Positions 8,711 to 17,700 of a stretch of DNA of 33,893 nucleotides are shown here, one piece after another. The DNA lies in contig NZ_JANCLX010000059.1 in NCBI RefSeq assembly GCF_024295805.1, positions 1 through 33,893 of the forward strand, in the 5' to 3' direction. The position numbers and the translations under genes are program-made. This DNA is from Streptomyces cucumeris. GTDB lineage: Bacteria > Actinomycetota > Actinomycetes > Streptomycetales > Streptomycetaceae. Each line of letters opens with the position of its first letter. Position 1 is the stretch's first letter. The notes beneath the pieces were generated by a model. It did not search any database, had not been told where the DNA came from, and saw nothing but the letters and a program-made list of their open reading frames with translations.

Positions 8711-11700
8711 TCCCCGCCGCCGATCTCCGACAGCACCAGCTCGGCGACCGCGGCCGGTGTGGGGTGGTCGAACACGAGCGTGGCGGGCAGCCGCACACCG
8801 GTGGCCTGGGCGAGCCGGTTGCGCAGCTCCACCGCGCTCAGCGAGTCGAAGCCGATGTCCTTGAACGCCCGCTCCGGCTCGATGGACGCGGCCGACGCGT
8901 GGCCGAGCACCGCGGCCACCTGGGCCTGTACGAGTTCGAGGACGACCCGTCCCCGGTCCGCCTCCGGCACTCCGGCCAGACGCTGTACGAGCGCTCCCGC
9001 ACCGGCGTCGACCACCCGGGCCGGGGCCCTGACCAGGCCGCGCAGCAGCGGCGGCAGCATTCCGGCGCGCGCCTGGGCGCGCAGCGCGGTCGTCTCCAGC
9101 AGGACGGGGGCCACCACGGCGGCGTCCACGTCCAGCGCCTGGTCGAACAGCGCGGGGCCGGTCTCGGCGGTGAGCGCGCTGATGCCCATGCGCTCCAGCC
9201 GGGCGAACTCGGCTTCGCCGAGGCGGGCGGCCATGCCCGCGTCCGACCACAGGCCCCAGGCCAGCGAGGTGGCGGGCAGTCCCGCGGCCCGCCGGACCCC
9301 GGCCAGCGCGTCCAGCGTGGCGTTCGCGGCGGCGTAGTTGCCCTGGCCGGGGCTGCCGATGAGGGCGGACACCGAGGAGAACAGCACGAACGCGGAGAGA
9401 TCGGCATCGGCGGTCAGCTCGTGCAGATGCCACGCCGCGTCCACCTTCGGCCGCATGACGCGCTCGATGTGCTCGGGCGTCAGCGCCTCGACCACACCGT
9501 CGTCCAGCACACCCGCGGTGTGCACCACACCGGTCAGCGGGTGCTCCAGGGCGCCGAGCACGGCTGCCAGCTGGTCCCGGTCGGACACGTCGCATGCGGC
9601 GACCCGCGCGTGGCAGCCCAGGGCGTCCAGTTCGGCCACCAGCTCGGCGGCACCGTCGGCCTCCGGGCCGCGGCGGCTGAGCAGCAGCAGATGCCGGACG
9701 CCGCGGGTGGTGGCGAGGTGCCGGGCGAACACGGCGCCGAGACCACCCGTACCACCGGTGATCACCACCGTGCCCTCGGGGTCGAACGCGGTCGCCGACT
9801 CACCGGCGGACCCACGGGACAGCCTGGGTGCCAGCACCCGGCCGTCGCGCACCGCGAGCTGCGGCTCCTCCGCGTCGCACAGCGTGCCCCAGTCGGGCTC
9901 GCGGCCGTCGAGGTCCACCAGTACGAACCGCTCCGGGTGTTCGGACTGGGCGCTGCGCAGCAGACCCCAGACCGCTGCCTGGACCGGGTCGGGAGTCTCA
10001 CCACCGAGGGCGTCGACGGCACCGCGGGTGGCGACGACCAGCCGGGCCTCGCCCAGCCATTCGCTCGCCAGCCAGCGCTGTACCAGCGCCAGTGCCTCGG
10101 CGGTGGCTTCGCGGGCGGCCCCGGCCACGTCCCCGTCCCGGGTGTCGACCATGGCCAGGACCAGATCCGGCGCGGGGGCGCCGTCGGCCACGGCCTGTTC
10201 CAGATCGGCCACGGACCGCTCGGGTGCGGCCAGGTCGCCGAGCACCGCGACCCGTGCGGACCGGTTCGCGCCCAGGGCCACCGGGGTCCAGTCGAGCTGG
10301 TACACCGACTGGCCGCCGCCCCGGCGCAACCGCTCAAGCTGGGCCGGTTCGACCTGACGCATGTCCAGGCGCTCCAGCGTCAGCACCGGCTCGCCCTGCT
10401 CGGACACCACGTCCACGCGCAGCGCCGTGTCACCCGCGGGCGAGATCCGCACCCGGACCCGGGAGAGTCCCGGACGCCCACCGGACACCTTCGACCAGGA
10501 GAACGGCAGGATCGTCGCTCCGCCGTCCGAGCCCTTCTCGGCGAAGGCGCCGTGCAACGACGCGTCGAACAGGGCCGGATGGAGACCGAAGCCCTCACCG
10601 CCGGTGTCACCCGGCAGCGCCACGTCGGCGTACACCACGTCGCCGACACTCCAGGCGGTGCGCACACCCTGGAACACCGGCCCGTAGTCGAATCCGAGCT
10701 CGGCCATCCCCGCGTACAGCACGCTGCCGGTCATCTCCACCCCGTCGGCGGGCGGCCACTGCGCCGGAAGCCACGACGACACCGTCACGGCGTCCTCGGC
10801 GGCCAGCCAGCCACGGGCGTGGCAGGTCATCCCGGCATCGTCACCGGCGCCGGTCCGCGCGAAGACCATCACCTCACGGCGGCCGTCGTCACCGGCCGTA
10901 CCGACGGTGACGCGCAGTTGTGCGGTGGTCGCTTCCTCCAGCAGCAGCGGGGACTCCATCACCAGTTCGTCCACCACCGGAGCGCCCACCCGGCGGCCGG
11001 CGGCCATCGCGAGGTCCACCCAGGCCGTACCGGGCACGATCACCGCGCCCAGGACGACGTGGTCGCGCAGCCACGGCTGCGACTCGGTGGAGAGGCGGCC
11101 GGTGAACACCCACTCGTCACGGTCACCGACCTGCACGGCGGCGGCCAGCACGGGGTGCTCGACCTGATCGAGACCGGCCGCACCCATATCGCCGGCTCGC
11201 GCCGACGGCATCAGCCAGTAGTTCTCGCGCTGGAAGGCGTAGGTGGGCAGGTCCACCCGGCGTGCGCCCGTTCCGGCGTACACCGCGTTCCAGTCCACAC
11301 CGACACCGGCGGTGTGGGCCTGGCCCAGCGACAGCCAGAACCGGCTGAGGCCGCCCTCGTCCCGGCGGAGCGAACCCACCACGGCCACACGGCCCGTCGC
11401 GTCCCGCGCCTCGACGGTCTCCTCGACCGCCATAGTGAGCACGGGGTGCGGGGACATCTCGAGGAAGCACCCGGCGCCGTGGTCGATGAGCGCGCCGATG
11501 GCGGGCTCGAAACCGACGGGGCTGCGCAGGCTGGTGTACCAGTACGCGGCGTCCATGGTGGCGGTGTCGACGAACGCGCCGACCGCCGTGGAGTACACGG
11601 GGACCTTCCCCGCCGTCGGCGACACCGGCGCCAGGGTCTCCAGGAGCTCCGCTTCCAGTGCCTCGACGTGTGCGGTGTGGGACGCGTAGTCGACGTTGAC

Positions 11701-14700
11701 CCGACGGGCCCGGATCTCCTCGCGCTCGCACACCGCCATCACGGCGTCCAGGGCCTCCGGTTCACCGGCGACCACCACGGCAGCCGGGCCGTTGAGGGCC
11801 GCCACCGAGATCCGGCCCTCATACGGGGCGATCAGCTCTTCGACGCGCTCCACGGGCAGCGCGACCGACATCATCCCGCCGAGCCCGGCGAGACGATCCC
11901 GCACCAACTGACTGCGCACCGCCACGATGCGGGCCGCGTCCGGCAGCGACAGGCCACCGGCGACATACGCGGCGGCGATCTCACCCTGCGAATGACCCAC
12001 CACCGCAGACGGCTCAACCCCATAGGAACGCCACAGCGCCGCAAGCCCCACCATCACCGCGAACAACGCGGGCTGGACCACATCCACCCGCTCCAGCGAC
12101 GGCGCACCCTCCACCCCACGCAGCACATCCTCAAGACGCCAGTCCACGAACTCCGACAACGCCTCACCACACGCAGCGACCTCCGCCGCGAACACCGGCG
12201 AGGAGTCCAGCAGACCGACCGCCATGCCCTCCCACTGCGCACCCTGACCCGGGAAGACGAACACCGGCTTGGCACCCGAGGCGATGAGCTGGCCGTCCAC
12301 GACGTTGACCGCCGGGTCCGCCGAGGCCAGCGCCTCAAGGCCCGCCAGCAGTTCGTCACGGTCGGCGGCCACCACGGCCGCCCGTCGCTCCAGCAGCGCG
12401 CGAGTGGTGGCGGAGGCGAAGCCGACGTCCGCCACGGACAGGTCCGGGTCAGCGGCCACCCGCTCCCGCAGCCGCTGGGCCTGCGCGCGCAGCGCGGCAT
12501 CGGTGCGCGCGGAGACCACGACCGGCAGCGGAGCCACGGGCGCGGTGCGCTCGCCGGTCACCAGCTCCTCGGCCGGAGCCTCCTCGACGATGATGTGCGC
12601 GTTCGTACCGCTCACACCGAACGACGAGATACCGGCACGGCGCGGACGGCCCTCAACGCGCCAGTCGCGGGCCTCGGTCAGCAGCTCGACACGGCCGGAC
12701 TCCCACTCCACATGCGGCGACCGCTCATCCACGTGCAGGGTCGGCGGCAGCACACCGTGCCGCATCGCCATCACCATCTTGATCACACCCGCCACACCGG
12801 CCGCCGCCGAGGTGTGACCGATGTTGGACTTGATCGACCCCAGCCACAGCGGGTCGCCGTCACGGTCCTGCCCGTAGGTGGCCAGCAGCGCCTGTGCCTC
12901 GATCGGGTCACCCAGCTTCGTACCGGTGCCGTGGCCCTCGACCGCGTCGATCTCGAGGGGGCTGAGCCCCGCGCTGACCAGCGCCTGGCGGATCACCCGC
13001 TCCTGCGACGGACCGTTCGGCGCCGTCAGACCATTGCTCGCACCGTCCTGGTTCACCGCGCTGCCCCGGACCAGACCGAGGATGCGACGGCCCTTCCGCC
13101 GGGCGTCCGACAGCCGCTCCACCACGACGACACCCACACCGTCGGAGAAACCCGTCCCGTCGGCCGACGCCGCGTACGCCTTGCACCGCCCGTCGCTCGC
13201 CAGACCTCGCTGCCGGCTGAAGCCGATGAGGAGGTCGGGCGTGGCCATGAGCGAGATACCACCGACGAGGGCCGTCTCGCACTCGCCCGCGCGGAGCGCC
13301 TGGGAGGCCAGGTGCAGCGCGACGGCGGAGGAGGAACACGCGGTGTCCACCGACACCGCCGGGCCCTCCAGACCGAGGGTGTACGCGATCCGGCCGGACA
13401 CCACGCTCATCGTGGTGCCCGTGAGGTGGTAGCCCTCCAGTTCGGGAGCCATCGTGGCGTGGTAGCCCGAGGCGACGGTGCCGCAGAAGACACCGGTGTT
13501 GCTGCCGCGCAGCGAGGTCGGGTCGATGCCCGCGTCCTCGAACGCCTCCCACGAGGTCTCCAGCAGCAGCCGCTGCTGCGGATCGGTGGCCAGCGCCTCG
13601 CGCGGGCTGATCCCGAAGAAGTCCGCGTCGAACTCACCGATGCGGTCGACGAATCCACCGGCCCGTGTGTACACCGTGCCGACCTGGTCCGGGTCCGGGT
13701 CGTAGAGCCGCTCCAGGTCCCAGCCGCGGTCGGCCGGGAAGGGGCCCATCGCGTCCCGCCCGGTGGCCACCAGCTCCCACAGCTCCTCCGGCGAGGACAC
13801 CCCGCCGGGGAAGCGGCAGCTCATGCCGATGATGGCCAGGGGCTCGCCGCTGTCGACGCGCCGCGGCCGCGCCGTACGCGGACGGCCGCCCGACGGCTCG
13901 ACGGTGATCTGGGACACCAGCAGACGCGCCACCGCCACGGGTGACGGGTGGTCGAACACCAGCGTGGCGGGCAGCCGCACACCGGTGGACTGGGTGAGCC
14001 GGTTGCGCAGTTCGACGGCGCTCAGCGAGTCGAAGCCGAGCTCGTTGAACGCACGGCCCGGGTCGATGGAGGTGGCCGACGCATGGCCGAGCACCTCGGC
14101 CACCTGGGTCAGCACCATCTCCAGGGCGATCCGCTCACGGTCCGCCTCCGGCACTCCCGCGAGCCGCTGGGCGAGTGAACCCCCGCCCTCCGTACGCCGG
14201 GCCACGGGTGCGAGACCGCGCAGTACGGCCGGGATCGCCCCGGCCCGGGCCTGGGCCCGCAGCGCCGCCGTGTCCAGCTGGACGGGCGCCAGCAGCGCCA
14301 CATCCGTGGTGAGGGCCTGGTCGAAGAGGTCGAGACCCTGCTCGGACGTGAGCGCCTTGGCACCCATACGCTCCAGCCGGGCCAGCTCCCCCTGGCCCAG
14401 CTCGGCGGCCATACCCGCGGCCTCCGACCACAGACCCCACGCCAGCGAAGTGGCGGGCAACCCCACCGCCCGACGCGACGCCGCCAACGCGTCCAACGCG
14501 GCATTGGCCGCAGCATAGTTGGCCTGACCGGGGCTGCCGATCAGCGCGGCCACCGAGGAGAAGACCACGAACGCCGACAGCTCCGCGTCGGCGGTCAGCT
14601 CATGCAGATGCCATGCCGCGTCCACCTTCGGCCGCATCACCCGCTCGACCTGCTCCGGCGACAACGACTCGACCACACCGTCGTCCAGCACACCAGCCGC

Positions 14701-17700
14701 ATGCACCACACCGGTCACCGGGCGATCCAACATGCCCAGTGCCGAGATCAGTTGGTCACGGTCGGACACATCACACGCGACGACATGCGCCCGGCAGCCC
14801 AGATCCTCCAGCTCCGCCACCAACGCGGCGGCACCATCGGCCTCCGGACCCCGACGACTCAGCAACAACAGATCACGCACACCCTGCACATCCGCCAGAT
14901 GACGGGCGAACAACGCACCCAGACCACCCGTACCACCGGTCACCACCACCGTGCCCTCGGGGTCGAAGGCGGTCGTGGGCGTACCAGCCGCCGCACGGGC
15001 CAGCCTCGGCGCAAGCACCCGACCGCCACGCACCGCGAGCTGCGGTTCGTCCAGGTCCGGCAGCCCGCCCCACGGCAGCCCGTCGACCACCGTGTCGGCG
15101 TCGAGGTCGACCAGCAGGAACCGTCCCGGGTGCTCGGACTGGGCACTGCGCAGCAGACCCCACACCGCCGCCTGGGCTACGGAGGGAGCCTCGCCGTCGA
15201 CGGACACCGCGCCCCGGGTCACCACCACCAGCGCCGCCCCGCCCAGGGACTCACTGGCGAGCCACGTGCGCACCAGAGCGAGCGCCTCCACCGCGGTCGC
15301 CGTGGCGTCTGCGGCGGCGACGCTCGTGAGCACCAGCTCGGGCGCCTGTTCGCCGTCTGCCACGGCCCGCTCCAGGGCGGCCAGGTCCTCGAACGGTTCG
15401 CCCTCGGCAGGAAGTCCGCCGAGCACCGCGACCCGCGCGGCCCGGCCGGTGGCGGCGGCCACCGGGGTCCAGTCCAGCCGGTACAGCGATCCCTGTGGCG
15501 CGGCGGCCCGCTTCAACTGCGCCTGGTCGACCGGCCGGAACACCAGCTTGTCCATGCTGAGCACCGGCGCGTCGTACTCGTCGACGATGTCGATGCGGAA
15601 CGCCGCCTCGCCCGCGGGGGTCAGCCGGGCACGGGCCCGGGTCACACCGGTACGGCTGAGCTGGACGCCGTTCCACGAGAACGGCATGACCAGCGTGTTG
15701 TCCGACTTCTCGCCGAAGAGCGAGCTCTGCACCGCGGAGTCGAAGAGCCCCGGGTGGATACCGAAGCCCTGGGTGTCCGTGCCGTCCGGCAGGGCCAGGT
15801 CGACGTATACGGCGTCGTCGTCCTGCCACGCCTCCACCACGCCCTGGAACAGGGTGCCGTAGTCGTAGCCGATGTCGGTCATGCGCGCGTAGAGCGCCTC
15901 CGCGGAGAGGGGCTCAGTGTCCTGGGGCGGCCAGACGACGTCCCAGACGGGCCCGGCCTGCGGGTCCGCCCCCAGCCAGCCACGGCCGTGACAGGTCGCC
16001 TCGCGCTGCTCGTCCGCGTCGTCGTTCTCGGGACGCGAGAAGATGACGAACTCGCGGCGGCCATCCTCGTCGGCGTGGCCGACGAGGATCTGGAGCCGGC
16101 GTGCCGCCGTCTCCTCCAGGGCCAACGGGGCCTCGATGACGAGTTCATCGAGCACGTCGCAGCCGACCTCGCGCCCGGCGGCCAGGCTCATCTCGACCAG
16201 CGCCACACCGGGCACGATGGTCGCGCCCATGACGACGTGGTCACGCGTCCACGGCTGGGTCTCGGTGGAGATCCGGCCGGTGAACAGCCACTCGTCACGA
16301 TCACCGATGAGCGCCCGACCGACCAGGACGGGGTGGTCGACGGCGATGAGGCCGGTGGCCGAGACATCGCCGGGGGCGGTGCCCGGGGTCAGCCAGAACC
16401 GCTCGCGCTGGAAGGCGTAGGCGGGCAGGTCGACGCGCTGAGCGCCGGTGTTGGCGTAGAAAGCGGTCCAGTCGACCTCGATGCCCGCGGTGTGGGAACG
16501 ACCGAGGAAGGCGGCGAAGGTGTCGCGCTCGGCGTGCTTGGCACGCAGAGCCGGGATGAACGCCGCCTCATCTTCGACACATTGGCGAGCCATGGCGGTC
16601 AGGACGGCGTCCGGGCCAAGCTCCAGGAAGCGCCGCACACCGAGGTCCCAGAGCGTCGCCACACCATCGGCGAAGCGCACCGCCTGGCGGACATGACGTA
16701 CCCAATACTCGGCATCAAAGCCCGCGACCAGCTCACCGGAGACATTGGAGACCACCGGGATGCTGGGCTCGGCATACGTCAGGCGCTCCGCCACGGCGCG
16801 GAACTCGGCGAGCATCGGCTCCATCCGCGGCGAATGGAACGCATGCGACACCCGCAACCGGGACGTCTTACGCCCCTCCCAGCACGGCAGTTGCAGCCAC
16901 TCCTCCGCCGCACCCTCATCACCGGACACCACCACGGCCATCGGGCCATTGACCGCCGCGATCTCCAACCGGCCCTCAAACCCGGCCAGCGACTCCGCAA
17001 CCTCAACCTCGGTGGCCTGAACCGCCACCATCGCACCACCCGAAGGCAGCCCACCCATCAACCGACCACGCGCCACCACCAACTCAGCAGCATCGGCAAG
17101 AGAAAGCACACCCGCCACATGCGCAGCAGCGATCTCACCAACCGAATGACCGATCAGATAGTCAGGACGAATACCCAACGACTCGGCGAGGCGGAACAGC
17201 GCCACCTCCACCGCGAACAGCACCACCTGCGTGAACTCCGTGGCGTTCAGCAGATCGCTCTCCGCCGCCAGCAGCTCCCGCACCGAACGGCCCAGACGCG
17301 GATCCAGCTCAGCACACACCTCATCCAATGCGCGGTCGAACACCGGGAACGCCCCGGCCAACTCCAGACCCATCCCCGAACGCTGCGAACCCTGCCCCGT
17401 GAACAAGAACGCCGACTTACCCGCCGCACCAGGCTCACCAGCCGTCACCTCGGCCAGCCGCGCCAACAACTCATCACGATCGGCCGCGACCACCACCGCA
17501 CGACGGTCCAGCAACGCCCGCGACGTGGCGGAGGAGAAGCCGATGTCCGCCACGGACACGTTCCCATCGGCGGCCACACGCTCCCGCAGCCGCTCCGCCT
17601 GGGCCCGAAGGGCGGCGTCGGTACGGGCGGACAGCACCACCGGCACCGATCCGGCGGGACGGAGGGCATCGGCAGACGCGTCCTCGGACGGCTCCTCGGC

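Noticed and set aside
8764..13944. Very long open frame on the plus strand (1726 codons)
   Set aside because: It lies entirely antisense to gene C. Its translation is low-complexity and rich in Arg, His, Gln and Gly without domains, as expected opposite a GC-rich gene in which few stops occur.
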